64,000 nucleotides of DNA from Oscillospiraceae bacterium Marseille-Q3528 (GTDB lineage: Bacteria; Bacillota; Clostridia; Lachnospirales; Lachnospiraceae). Location: contig JAGTTR010000018.1 in NCBI GenBank assembly GCA_018223385.1, positions 1-64,000 on the forward strand. The letters are read 5' to 3'. Below are positions 26,735 through 35,638 of the stretch, piece by piece. Within the stretch, counting starts at the first letter, position 1. The number at the start of each line of letters is the position of its first letter. The notes under the pieces were generated by a model that was not told where the DNA came from, made no database searches, and saw nothing but the letters and a program-made list of their open reading frames with translations. Made by a program: the position numbers and the translations under genes.

Positions 26735-28780
26735 ATGAAAGTTGCAACTGACATTGGCGGCACCTTTACTGATCTGGTAGCGATTGATGAAAATGGATCG
26801 CTGATTCTGGAAAAGGCACATACCACACCTCCGAATTTTGATCAGGGTGTTATGGACGTTCTGAAAAAAAGTGGTGTAGATATGAAAAGCATTGAGGCTT
26901 TTTTCCATGGAACCACAACGATCATTAATGCACTGACAGAAAGAAAAGGTGCAAAAACAGCCTTGATCACAACAAAGGGTTTCCGGGATATTCTGGAACT
27001 GGCGAGAGGTAATCGTCCGGATTTGTTTAACATGGTATTTGAAAAACCAACACCGTTTGTTCCGCGTTATTTACGCCGTGAAGTAACAGAACGTATCAGC
27101 TATAAAGGTGAAATTCTGACACCATTAAGTGAAGAAGATATTCGCACGGCAGTGGAATATCTGAAAAAGGAACAGGTGGAGGCTATTGCTGTCTGCTACA
27201 TCAATTCTTATGCAAATGAAGAACATGAACGTAAAACAGTTGAAAAAATCAAAGAATTATGGCCGGAAGTATATGTATGCCCGTCTGTTGATATCACGAG
27301 AGAATGGCGTGAATATGAAAGAACCTCAACAGCTGTTCTGAATGCATACGTTATGCCGGTGGCATCCTCTTATCTGAATCGTCTGGGACAGAGACTTACA
27401 GATGCCGGAATGCCGGAAAACCGTTACATCATGCAGAGTAATGGCGGAACTACAACATTTGAACAGGCAAAACTGACTCCTGTTAATATTGTAGAATCAG
27501 GTCCTGTAGCCGGTGTGTTTGGTGCTTCTATTCTTGGAAAAATCATTGGCGAACCGAATATTATCGCATTTGATGTGGGTGGAACAACAGCGAAATGTTC
27601 TCTGATCGATCAGGGAGCAGTAAAAGTAACTACTTCTTACTATATCGAAAAAGACGAAAGACATGCAGGCTATCCGATCATGGCACCTGTTATCGATATT
27701 GTAGAGATCGGAAATGGTGGAGGATCCATCGCATGGATCGATGAAGGAGGATCTCTGAAAGTTGGACCAAAGAGTGCAGGTGCGCTTCCGGGACCTGTTG
27801 CTTATGGAAAGAACGGAACAGAACCCACCACCACAGATGCCAATCTGATTGCAGGACGTCTTTCTGCGAAGAATTTCGACATGGAAGTCTCTCTTGACAA
27901 TGTGAAGAATGCTTTGGTGGAAAAAGTCGGAAAACATTTTAATATTTCTGCGGAAGAATCAGCAGAGAGCATTATTCGTGTGGCAGATTCTAATATGAAT
28001 AATGCGTTAAAGCTGATTTCTGTACGGCGTGGATATGACCCTCGTGATTTTGCGATGGTTGCATTTGGAGGAGGGGGCCCGATGCATGGACCGACACTCG
28101 CCAAAGAACTGAATATTCGTAAGATCATTATTCCGGTAGCAGCTTCTGTATTTTCAGCATGGGGTATGCTGATGAGTGATATTCGTCATGACTTTATTCA
28201 GACAAAGATTCTTTCATTCCAGAATGCTTCTATGGATGAACTGAATGCGATGTGGAAATCACAGATTGATGAGGCACATAAGATACTGGCATCTGAGGGA
28301 CTTAAGGAAGATCAGGCTGTATTTACTTTTATTGCAGATATGCGTTATGCGGGACAGGAACATACGGTACAGGTACAGGCTCCGGCTTATCCATGGAAAG
28401 AGGAAGATCGTGCTGAAATCATGAATCGTTTCCACAAAACACATGAGCATTTCTATACCTTCTCATTGCCAGATACACCGGCAGAGATTGTAAATCTTCA
28501 TCTTGTGGCATATGGTCAGTTGAACAAACCTGCATTACAGAAGATTGCACCTCAAAAAGATGATATTTCCAGCGCATTGAAGGAAACACGTCCTGTATTC
28601 TTTAACGGTGATGGCTGGCTGGATACACCAATCTATGATCGGAGCAAGCTTGGATTCGGTGCAAAAGCACAGGGTCCATTGGTTGTAGAAGAGCCTACTA
28701 CCGCAACTGTAGTTTGCCCGGGACAAAGCTTAAGTGTAGATGAATACGGTAACCTGATCGTAGAAATGGAGGTGGAATAA
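26735..28780 (+). CDS. hyuA: Hydantoinase/oxoprolinase subunit A
   Basis: A 681-residue ATP-dependent amidohydrolase subunit of the ASKHA fold. Phosphate-binding motifs are DIGGTFTDLVAID at the N terminus and AFDVGGTTAKCSLI near residue 275; a glycine-rich AFGGGGPMHG follows at about 450. With HyuB it opens lactam rings such as 5-oxoproline, N-methylhydantoin or caprolactam using ATP. The start is the ATG at 26735, directly preceded by GAGGAGG. Its stop overlaps the hyuB start (TAATG). Substrate cannot be told from sequence. Confidence 0.93.
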   Translation: MKVATDIGGTFTDLVAIDENGSLILEKAHTTPPNFDQGVMDVLKKSGVDMKSIEAFFHGTTTIINALTERKGAKTALITTKGFRDILELARGNRPDLFNMVFEKPTPFVPRYLRREVTERISYKGEILTPLSEEDIRTAVEYLKKEQVEAIAVCYINSYANEEHERKTVEKIKELWPEVYVCPSVDITREWREYERTSTAVLNAYVMPVASSYLNRLGQRLTDAGMPENRYIMQSNGGTTTFEQAKLTPVNIVESGPVAGVFGASILGKIIGEPNIIAFDVGGTTAKCSLIDQGAVKVTTSYYIEKDERHAGYPIMAPVIDIVEIGNGGGSIAWIDEGGSLKVGPKSAGALPGPVAYGKNGTEPTTTDANLIAGRLSAKNFDMEVSLDNVKNALVEKVGKHFNISAEESAESIIRVADSNMNNALKLISVRRGYDPRDFAMVAFGGGGPMHGPTLAKELNIRKIIIPVAASVFSAWGMLMSDIRHDFIQTKILSFQNASMDELNAMWKSQIDEAHKILASEGLKEDQAVFTFIADMRYAGQEHTVQVQAPAYPWKEEDRAEIMNRFHKTHEHFYTFSLPDTPAEIVNLHLVAYGQLNKPALQKIAPQKDDISSALKETRPVFFNGDGWLDTPIYDRSKLGFGAKAQGPLVVEEPTTATVVCPGQSLSVDEYGNLIVEMEVE

Positions 28781-30519
28781 TGGCTGAGAAAGAAAAGATT
28801 AATCCGGTCACACTGGATATTGTAAAAGACTCTTTGATTGCAGTAAGTAACGAAATTTTCTATGCATTTGCACAGACTTCCATGAGCCCGATTATTTATG
28901 AAACACTGGATTATGCCAGCGGTATTGCAGATGCTGAAGGTCGACTGCTTACCCAGGGAAATGGTGTTACGGGATTTATCGGTATGATTTCACCCATGAT
29001 TTGTGCAGTTGTGGAGAAACATGGAAAGGAAAATCTTCATCCGGGTGATGTATATATTATCAACGATCCGTTTATGGGCGGAGGAACCCATATGTCCGAT
29101 GTTGGAATGGTAATGCCTATATTCTATCATGACGAGCTGATTGCTTTTGCTGGTAACAAAGCTCATTGGAGTGATATCGGAGGCATGGCACCAGGATCCT
29201 TTACGACTGATGCAACAAACCTTTATCAGGAAGGTATGTGTTTCTCTGGTACAAAACTGGTGGATCGCGGAGAACTGGTGGAACCTGTATGGGATCTGAT
29301 GCGCAGCAATATGCGTTATCCGCAGATCTCACAGGGAGATATGTGGGGTCAGATATCCTCTCTTCGTACAGGTGAAAAACGTATTTGTGAATTATGCGAT
29401 AAATATGGGGCAGACGTTGTAAAAGGATCTATGGAACGTCTGGTATCCCAGGGCGAAAAAGTAGCCCGCCGCCGTCTGGCTGAGATGCCAAAAGGCACAT
29501 GGGAAATGGATGAATACATGGACAACGATGGACATGGCAATCCAGTTCATTTACAGGTAAAAGTTACCATTACCGATGATGAATTTATTGCTGATTTCAC
29601 GGGTAGCGATCCGCAGGTAGTAGGATGCGTGAATTCCGGAGCAACGGCAGCATATGCAGGTGTAAAAGTAGTCTTTATGTCTGTGGTAGGACCAGAGTTG
29701 GCCGTAAATGATGGTGTATTTGCACCGCTGCGGACAATCTGTGAACCTGGCAGTGTATTGAAAGCGAATCGTCCGGCAGCAACCTCCTGTTATTATGAAA
29801 GCATGATTTACGTTATTGACTTGGTATGGAAAGCACTTGCACCGGTTTTCCCGGAATCTCTTGGTGCAGGACATTTACTTTCTGTATGTACCGTATTGAT
29901 GGCCGGAAAACATCAGGACTTTGGAAATGATTATCTGATTATTGAGCCAACTGTTGGCGGATGGGGAGCTTGCAAAGGCCATGATGGTCAGGTAGGACTT
30001 TTCTGTGTTGGCGATGGAGAAACTTATAATGTGCCGGTAGAGATGGCTGAGACTCGTTATGGAATTCGTGTAGATGAGCACAGTCTGCATACTGATGGGG
30101 CAGGTGCAGGAGAATACCGTGGCGGAAGTGGTGCGGTTCGTGTATACCGTTCTATGAATGAGAATCAGACCTTTACAGCATCTTTTGGTCGAAATAAATG
30201 GCCGGTATGGGGTGCAGCTGGTGGAAAAGACGGTTCTGTAAATTATTTCCAGTTTATTGATGCAGATGGAACCGTAAGCGAACCAATGGGAATTGCAGCA
30301 CGCCGTGTTATGAATACCAATGATGTTGTGCGTATGGTTACAGCAACTGGTGGTGGATATGGTAATCCGTTTAAGCGTCCTGCTGAAAAAGTAGCTATGG
30401 ATGTTAAGAATGAATATATCACTGTGGAACAGGCCAAGGCTGACTATGGTGTTTTGGTTGATCCTGAAACATTCAAAGTGCTTGGATTGACAGAAGAACG
30501 TCAGAAAGCTGAAAAATAA
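28780..30519 (+). CDS. hyuB: Hydantoinase/oxoprolinase subunit B
   Basis: A 579-residue partner of HyuA. Family hallmarks are visible: LDYASGIADAEGRLL, NDPFMGGGTHMSDV, FAGNKAHWSDIGG with its candidate metal-binding His/Asp residues, and the C-terminal ATGGGYGNPFKRP. It is translated by coupling to hyuA (one-base overlap). The complex is cytoplasmic. A terminator follows 25 bases after the stop. Confidence 0.93.
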   Translation: MAEKEKINPVTLDIVKDSLIAVSNEIFYAFAQTSMSPIIYETLDYASGIADAEGRLLTQGNGVTGFIGMISPMICAVVEKHGKENLHPGDVYIINDPFMGGGTHMSDVGMVMPIFYHDELIAFAGNKAHWSDIGGMAPGSFTTDATNLYQEGMCFSGTKLVDRGELVEPVWDLMRSNMRYPQISQGDMWGQISSLRTGEKRICELCDKYGADVVKGSMERLVSQGEKVARRRLAEMPKGTWEMDEYMDNDGHGNPVHLQVKVTITDDEFIADFTGSDPQVVGCVNSGATAAYAGVKVVFMSVVGPELAVNDGVFAPLRTICEPGSVLKANRPAATSCYYESMIYVIDLVWKALAPVFPESLGAGHLLSVCTVLMAGKHQDFGNDYLIIEPTVGGWGACKGHDGQVGLFCVGDGETYNVPVEMAETRYGIRVDEHSLHTDGAGAGEYRGGSGAVRVYRSMNENQTFTASFGRNKWPVWGAAGGKDGSVNYFQFIDADGTVSEPMGIAARRVMNTNDVVRMVTATGGGYGNPFKRPAEKVAMDVKNEYITVEQAKADYGVLVDPETFKVLGLTEERQKAEK

Positions 30520-30544
30520 TATCATATTCAATGTATAAAGTAGA

Positions 30545-30580
30545 TGCCGCAAAATCACTGAGATAAGGAATTTTGCGGCA
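30545..30580 (+). terminator. Terminator of hyuAB
   Basis: TGCCGCAAAAT pairs with ATTTTGCGGCA across a 14-base loop and is followed by CTTCTTGTTT. Confidence 0.8.
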
Positions 30581-30710
30581 CTTCTTGTTTAGGAGATTTT
30601 TTGCGTCTTATTTCAATTTCGGATTAGAGCAAAGCATGTCCCACATAATTTACGAATGGTGAGGAGCCCTATTAAGTCGAAAGGAAAATCCACAATACAA
30701 AATGATATTC

Positions 30711-30747
30711 TTTTTTTCTGGATGTTTCTGTGATATACTTATACGCA
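30711..30747 (+). promoter_or_regulatory. Permease promoter with the hyu-like motif
   Basis: TATACT (30734-30739) is preceded at 17 bases by a T-rich -35 (30711-30716). The -10 is embedded in TGATATACTTATACGCA, almost the same as the motif at the hyuA promoter. Confidence 0.6.
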
Positions 30748-30774
30748 GTCGTATCAGACCGGAAAGGAAATATT

Positions 30775-31920
30775 ATGTTACAAAAATTATATGTTTTTTT
30801 CAGGAAAGAAACCGTTTTGTCAATTGCAGTGATCCTGGCGCTTCTTTCTATGTTCTGGGTCAGACCGGATAAGGCTTATTTTACTTATATCGATTTCAGG
30901 ACTCTCGGGCTCCTCTTCTGTTTGATGGCAATTGTAGCTGGTTTGAAGGCTGTTGGTGTTTTTGATATACTTGCCAAAAAATTGCTGATGGGAACATCGG
31001 GAACTGTGGGTGTGATCAGGCTGTTGGTACTCTTATGTTTCTTCCTGTCAATGGTGATCACCAATGATGTGTCATTGATTACTTTTGTTCCTCTTGCACT
31101 GATCATTGTGCATAAACTGCCAAAGGAACTGGGCAATTACTGGCTTCTTAAAATAGTAGCCATGCAGACAATCGCTGCTAATCTCGGAAGCATGCTCACA
31201 CCAATCGGAAATCCACAGAACCTTTATCTATATGCCAGAGCAGGGATGTCCGCGGCAGAATTAATAACCCTAATGCTTCCCTATTCCGCCACAGCACTTA
31301 TCCTTCTTCTGATATGGATACAGGTAGCCGCTGCCAAAGCACCTCGCGTATGCGGTTCCGAAAAAGATAAAACTCTTTTGGGATTCTCTGACAGAAAAGA
31401 ACTTAACATGGAATACCTGGCCGCTTACCTGATCTTATTTACAATCTGCCTGCTCACTGTTGCACGTATCATTCCATACCAGATTCCTCTTGTATTGGTT
31501 CTTATATATATGCTGCTAAGAAACAGGGAAAATATAAGCAGGGTGGATTACTCCCTGCTTGCCACCTTTATCGCATTATTTATTTTTATCGGCAACCTTG
31601 GAAGGATTCCGCAATTCAGCAGTTTTCTGGAAAGAATCATGGCAGGAAGGGAAACACTTACTGCTGTTCTTGCTAGTCAGATTATGAGCAATGTTCCCGC
31701 TGCGCTTCTTTTATCCGGCTTTACAGATAATTACCGGGCTTTAATTGTCGGAACCAATATTGGAGGTCTCGGCACTCTGATTGCATCCATGGCAAGCCTG
31801 ATAAGTTTCAAATATATTGCAAAAGAAAACAGGAATCTGAAAGGGAAGTATTTGGGAATATTCACAACCTCCAATATTATATTCATGATATTCATGTTAA
31901 TATTGTATTTTTTTTCTTAG
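30775..31920 (+). CDS. SLC13/ArsB-NhaD-superfamily anion permease
   Basis: A 381-residue polytopic membrane protein with about ten helices. Signature loops of the ion-transporter superfamily are VITNDVSLITFVPLAL and GSMLTPIGNPQNLYLY, and a second repeat contains MSNVPAALLLSGF. Members move dicarboxylates, arsenite or Na+/H+. Start ATG at 30775 has GGAAAGGAAA upstream. Its promoter shares a motif with hyuA, so it may import the hyuAB substrate or export a product; that link is inference. Confidence 0.85.
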   Translation: MLQKLYVFFRKETVLSIAVILALLSMFWVRPDKAYFTYIDFRTLGLLFCLMAIVAGLKAVGVFDILAKKLLMGTSGTVGVIRLLVLLCFFLSMVITNDVSLITFVPLALIIVHKLPKELGNYWLLKIVAMQTIAANLGSMLTPIGNPQNLYLYARAGMSAAELITLMLPYSATALILLLIWIQVAAAKAPRVCGSEKDKTLLGFSDRKELNMEYLAAYLILFTICLLTVARIIPYQIPLVLVLIYMLLRNRENISRVDYSLLATFIALFIFIGNLGRIPQFSSFLERIMAGRETLTAVLASQIMSNVPAALLLSGFTDNYRALIVGTNIGGLGTLIASMASLISFKYIAKENRNLKGKYLGIFTTSNIIFMIFMLILYFFS

Positions 31921-31984
31921 ATAAAGGTTTTCCCGGAATTACAAAAGCTATAACAATTCTTTCTTTGCAAAAAATTCTCCGCGG

Positions 31985-32376
31985 CACTCTCCTCCTCTTG
32001 GCTATCGTATGTGGCAGAAAAAAGAATCTAAACTGGAACTGGCAGCCTCCATGATCCGGCAGGTTATGCCTGAATTTCACAGCAAAGATCATATCATCAT
32101 CCTTTGTGACATCTGGTATACAAAACAGAATCTGGTATCCATCGTTGATGAATATCCGAATCTGGATCTGATTGGCAATGCAAGGATTGATTCTGTCATG
32201 TATGATCCTGTTCCTGCACATACCGGCCGCAGAGGACGTCCCGCCAAACATGGGAAGAGACTTTCTGTTGAAACAGATTTTACTTTTTCCAATGAAAAGA
32301 TCGGAGATTACTATATCGGAGCACACCGTGTGATCACCAACCTTTTTGGATGTCGGGAAATTCAGGCTTATGGTGG
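31985..32376 (+). pseudogene. Internal fragment of an IS701/IS4-like DDE transposase
   Basis: The frame encodes a transposase middle part: DHIIILCDIWYTKQNLV with a catalytic Asp, RTGRRGRP-like GRRGRPAKHGKRLSV and KIGDYYIGAHRVITNLFG. No start, no N-terminal domain and no C terminus are present. The open frame continues past 32376 only by chance. No terminal repeats were found. Confidence 0.7.
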
Positions 32377-32435
32377 GGAATATAACTTATCGCTTATGGT
32401 GGGGAAACCCGCTATTTGCTGCTTTGTGGCAATAG

Positions 32436-32463
32436 AAAAGCGCCACATCGCTGCGGCGCTTTT
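32436..32463. terminator. Terminator for the surface-protein gene
   Basis: AAAAGCGCC pairs with GGCGCTTTT around a 10-base loop; both strands give a T-run, and it lies 37 bases past the surface-protein stop. Confidence 0.8.
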
Positions 32464-32499
32464 GCTTTGCCCGGAAGATGGAGCGAGGGGGCTGTTCAG

Positions 32500-34353
32500 T
32501 TATCTGTTGTGCTTTTTCTTGCTGGCAACAACGACTGTTCCAATGGCTACACTACCGCTGACAAGCATAAGGACAACCAGCAAAGCAGGGTTGCTGGTGT
32601 CGCCGGTCTGCGGAATGGTGTACTGAGGTGTGGCTGTTGCAGCAGGTGCCGGAGTGGCCGTGGCAGCAGGTGCCGGGGTGGTCTTGTCGGCGTCCTTGTA
32701 TTGCAGGGCAGCAATCGCATCTTCAATAGCCTTTGCCATAGCATCAACCTCTGCCTGCTGGGTAATGTTCTTGCCACGGGCAACGGCATTGACGGCGGCT
32801 TCCACAGCGGAGAAGTCCTTGTAGTTGTCCTTGTTTAGTGCATTTGCTTTGGCAATGGCTGCATCAACCTTGGTGTAGTCGGCGTCCTTGTATTGCAGGG
32901 CAGCAATCGCATCTTCGATAGCCTTTGCCATGGCATCTACTTCGTCCTGTTCGGTAATGCTCTTGTCACGGACAACGGCATTGACAGCAGTTTCCACGGC
33001 GGTGAGGTCCTTGTAGTTGTCCTTGTTCAGTGCATTTGCCTTGGCAATGGCTGCGTCTACTTTGGTGTAGTCGGCAGGTAAATAAGTCATTGCAACCGTC
33101 TGCGTATGCGTTGCCGCATCGGCGGTGATCGTTATATTGCCGGTGTATGCTTTGCAGTTATCGGCTGTTACTTCAACAGGGTAAGTTCCTGCTTCCAAAC
33201 TGACAGAGCCGGTAACCTCCTGACCATTCACTTTAACAACAACATTGGTCAGACCGTCCGGCGTTACAACGAAAGAAACCGGATAGACAGCCTTTGTGAT
33301 AAAATGAACATTTTTATAAAGTGCAAAGTACTGATTACCGCTGGAAAGCAGGTCAATTTCTGTTCCTTCCGAGTCTACAGCTTTTGCATAGTTCAGATGA
33401 TAGCCATCGGCAATCACAGGCACACATTCATCGAAAATTGCAGGGATATTATTCGCATTCGTATTCTTTGCATCAATCTCTGCTTCTTCTACGGTAAAAG
33501 TACCGTTACCGCCCATCGGGTATTTACCGTCAGTGGTTACTTTGGCGCCGCCCTTGATCAGAATATCGCTATTAGTCCATATTGCGCTGTCCGCAGTAGA
33601 GGTGCATTTTACCTCGCCGCCGTTAACCGTCAGATTGCCCTCGGTAAACAAAGCGGGATAATGGCTTGTTGCTTCCACCTTGGAGTTGATAATTTCAATT
33701 TTGCCCGCGCCGTTTTCATCGCCCATATACACTGCGTTAAATTGATCCTCGCTTGCAATCAAAGCAACCTCACTGTTGTTTTTGATTTCCAGTTCCTTGG
33801 CGCTTGCAGCAGTGTAATAGGAAGAAACCGCAACCTTTGCGCCGTCAATGGAAAGTATTCCTTTGTTATAAGAAGTAATTCCGCAGCCCTCAGCAGAAGT
33901 TATATCAAGCTTTGCACCTTCGGATATGCTGATGTTGCCATTAAGCGTATAGAGTGCATCCCATTTTACATTGATTGTAAGCTTACCGTCACCGATAATA
34001 TTGTAATTATCACTGCTACCGTCTGCAAAAATTCCGCCGCCGTTATCTAAAGTAATGCTGTTTGTGCCGGAAAGTTTGATCGTTAAATCGGTGTCTCCGA
34101 CTACTCTGATACCGTACTTAGGACTTTCATCGCTTTTGCCGCCGTTTGTAATTGCGGCATTGTTAAGCGTAAGGGTCTTTGTATTCGGGTCATAGCTTGC
34201 GGTTCCTTCTCCACAAGCGATAGAGAGCTTTTCGCTTGTGAACTGTTCGCCGTTTACATACAGATTGTAGTTTTCCGTAGCAAAGGCTACGGTCGGTAGC
34301 AATCCAGCTACCATTACAATGCTGAGTAGGACTGCAAATAGTTTTTTCTTCAT
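32500..34353 (-). CDS. Sortase-anchored surface protein with FIVAR repeats
   Basis: A 617-residue secreted cell-wall protein. A signal peptide (MKKKLFAVLLSIVMVAGLLP, cleavage after VAFA) is followed by a beta-rich region (about 30-330) of the carbohydrate-binding/pectate-lyase-like kind with repeated short strands. A bacterial Ig-like segment (about 350-420) comes next, then two 64-residue FIVAR-type helical repeats (DYTKVDAAIAKANALNKDNY in each). The C terminus has an Ala/Pro/Thr spacer, the sortase motif IPQTGD, a membrane helix and KKKHNR. It likely binds glycans or host surface. Ribosome site GGAGG precedes the ATG. Confidence 0.9.
   Translation of the reverse strand: MKKKLFAVLLSIVMVAGLLPTVAFATENYNLYVNGEQFTSEKLSIACGEGTASYDPNTKTLTLNNAAITNGGKSDESPKYGIRVVGDTDLTIKLSGTNSITLDNGGGIFADGSSDNYNIIGDGKLTINVKWDALYTLNGNISISEGAKLDITSAEGCGITSYNKGILSIDGAKVAVSSYYTAASAKELEIKNNSEVALIASEDQFNAVYMGDENGAGKIEIINSKVEATSHYPALFTEGNLTVNGGEVKCTSTADSAIWTNSDILIKGGAKVTTDGKYPMGGNGTFTVEEAEIDAKNTNANNIPAIFDECVPVIADGYHLNYAKAVDSEGTEIDLLSSGNQYFALYKNVHFITKAVYPVSFVVTPDGLTNVVVKVNGQEVTGSVSLEAGTYPVEVTADNCKAYTGNITITADAATHTQTVAMTYLPADYTKVDAAIAKANALNKDNYKDLTAVETAVNAVVRDKSITEQDEVDAMAKAIEDAIAALQYKDADYTKVDAAIAKANALNKDNYKDFSAVEAAVNAVARGKNITQQAEVDAMAKAIEDAIAALQYKDADKTTPAPAATATPAPAATATPQYTIPQTGDTSNPALLVVLMLVSGSVAIGTVVVASKKKHNR
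32689..33072 (-). repeat. Two 192-bp tandem repeats encoding FIVAR modules
   Basis: The units 32689-32880 and 32881-33072 are highly similar at DNA level, so copy number can change by recombination. They encode helical spacer modules in the surface protein. Confidence 0.85.
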
Positions 34354-34445
34354 AAGAGTTCCTCCATTTTTTAATTGTCCGCTATTTACTTCCTCCGACA
34401 GCGGACACGCCGGAGAAGACAGAAGGTTTAACCGGAAAAGATTGA

Positions 34446-34497
34446 TTTGCCGGTCGTGGTTAGGACTTCAATATCAAACCACCATTCTTCCGGCAAA
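34446..34497 (-). other. Nested inverted repeat upstream of the surface-protein gene
   Basis: TTTGCCGG (34446-34453) pairs with CCGGCAAA (34490-34497), and inside it GTGGTT (34456-34461) pairs with AACCAC (34477-34482). It lies about 95-145 bases before the start codon and may be a leader structure or operator. The rest of 34354-34839 shows no gene on either strand. Confidence 0.4.
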
Positions 34498-34839
34498 CGT
34501 TAAAAACCAAAGCCAAGGCATAATGCGCCCTGTCTCCGGCAACTGGTTCGTTATAAATTGTATGAAATAAGACTTGACACGCTGAAAAACGGCGCTATGC
34601 TCCTGCCGAGCCGAGCCATTTTCGCGCCTTTGAGTATCATTGTCAAGCCCTCCTTCCGTAATTTTAGTAAGAAAAGAATATCAATCCCATTCCTCACAAA
34701 TATACATAGATATTATAGCAGATTGTCCATAAAACCACAAGTAGCGTTCAAAATATTGTCGGTCACTATTCTAAACGCATTACCTCTTCCATTATTATCC
34801 CGACTTTATGACTTCTTGAATACTATCTGAAAAAGAAAA

Positions 34840-34862
34840 ACCGCTGTCCAGCCGACAGCGGT
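34840..34862 (-). terminator. Terminator after the small membrane gene
   Basis: ACCGCTGTC and GACAGCGGT pair across five bases; on the minus strand the stem is followed by TTTTTCTTTTT. Confidence 0.85.
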
Positions 34863-34881
34863 TCATCGTCATATTCTGTTT

Positions 34882-35214
34882 TCAGAATAGCCAAGCAAAT
34901 AACGCTGATGCAGCGACAATCAAGGCACTTCCTGCCAGCGATAACAACATCGGCGCTGCAAATGGGCATAACAGCAGCGCCACAAGCGCCGAAGCTGCCG
35001 CCTGTGCATAGCTGCCATCCAGCAGCGCGAGGAAAGCCGCAAAGCCGCCCAGCCCGGCAAGAATCATACCAATGCTGCCGCAGATATCATACAGAAGATT
35101 AAGTACAAATCCTGCCGCATACAGCAGCGCAATCACTGGCAACGCAAGTAAGCGCACAATCCACAGTACAACGATGTTGTTTCTTAAACGAGAAAACATT
35201 GATACCCAAACCAT
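34882..35214 (-). CDS. Small membrane protein of mobile elements (CD1845-like)
   Basis: About 110 residues, nearly all hydrophobic, with three to four membrane helices (LLALPVIALLYAAGFVLNLL; MILAGLGGFAAFLALL; ALVALLLCPFAAPMLL). This pattern resembles the CD1845-type membrane proteins that accompany tnpV and serine recombinases in clostridial transposons. The start at 35214 avoids overlap with the tnpV tail; 35238 and 35199 are alternatives. Function unknown. Confidence 0.55.
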   Translation of the reverse strand: MVWVSMFSRLRNNIVVLWIVRLLALPVIALLYAAGFVLNLLYDICGSIGMILAGLGGFAAFLALLDGSYAQAAASALVALLLCPFAAPMLLSLAGSALIVAASALFAWLF

Positions 35215-35274
35215 TCTTTCAGCAGTAGATCGACTCATTCAGCACAATCTCGGAAGCCACATTCTGCACATTGT

Positions 35275-35619
35275 TCATCTGCTGCAAAATCCTAACTTTT
35301 GGATTTTCTGCACCCACAGCATTTGGTTTTCCGCTTTAAGCGCTTCCGTTACGCTCTCCTTTTCGGCAAGTTGTTTTACCAGCCGAGAGAACAGTTCCTC
35401 TGCCTGCTCGTTTAGGTCGGCAAGATAATCGTTCAGCTTTCCGCTTATCAGCAGTTCGGAATAGAGTACCTTGCGGTGCTGTTTCAGATACCGCAAGTGT
35501 CGCTGTCCCCATACGCCGATGGGTCTGCCCTCCGGCTCGTCCTCTCCGGCAATCAGATAGTAGTCCCCGACAAGCTCATAACGCAAGCCTGTCCTTTCGT
35601 CTGTGATGAATTTTTCCAT
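35275..35619 (-). pseudogene. tnpV: TnpV transposon protein, frameshifted near its end
   Basis: The start at 35619 (MEKFITDERTGLRYELVGDY) has a GGAGG site. The body (IGVWGQRHLRYLKQHRK, LNEQAEELFSRLVKQLAE) is a typical TnpV protein of about 120 residues. Near the end, after LWVQ, an extra stretch at 35285-35307 shifts the frame; the expected tail (QQMNNVQNVASEIVLNESIY) is still readable in another frame and would stop at 35219. The protein as encoded is 114 residues with an abnormal last ten. Confidence 0.75.
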
Positions 35620-35638
35620 TGTGTGTTCCTCCTTGAAT

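Noticed and set aside
32689..33072. Regular repeats that might suggest a CRISPR array
   Set aside because: Only two units of 192 bp, coding in frame with the surface protein; no spacers.
33106..34050. 314-codon frame opposite the surface-protein gene
   Set aside because: Cys/Ile/Phe-rich antisense translation of a beta-repeat protein with no signal of its own.
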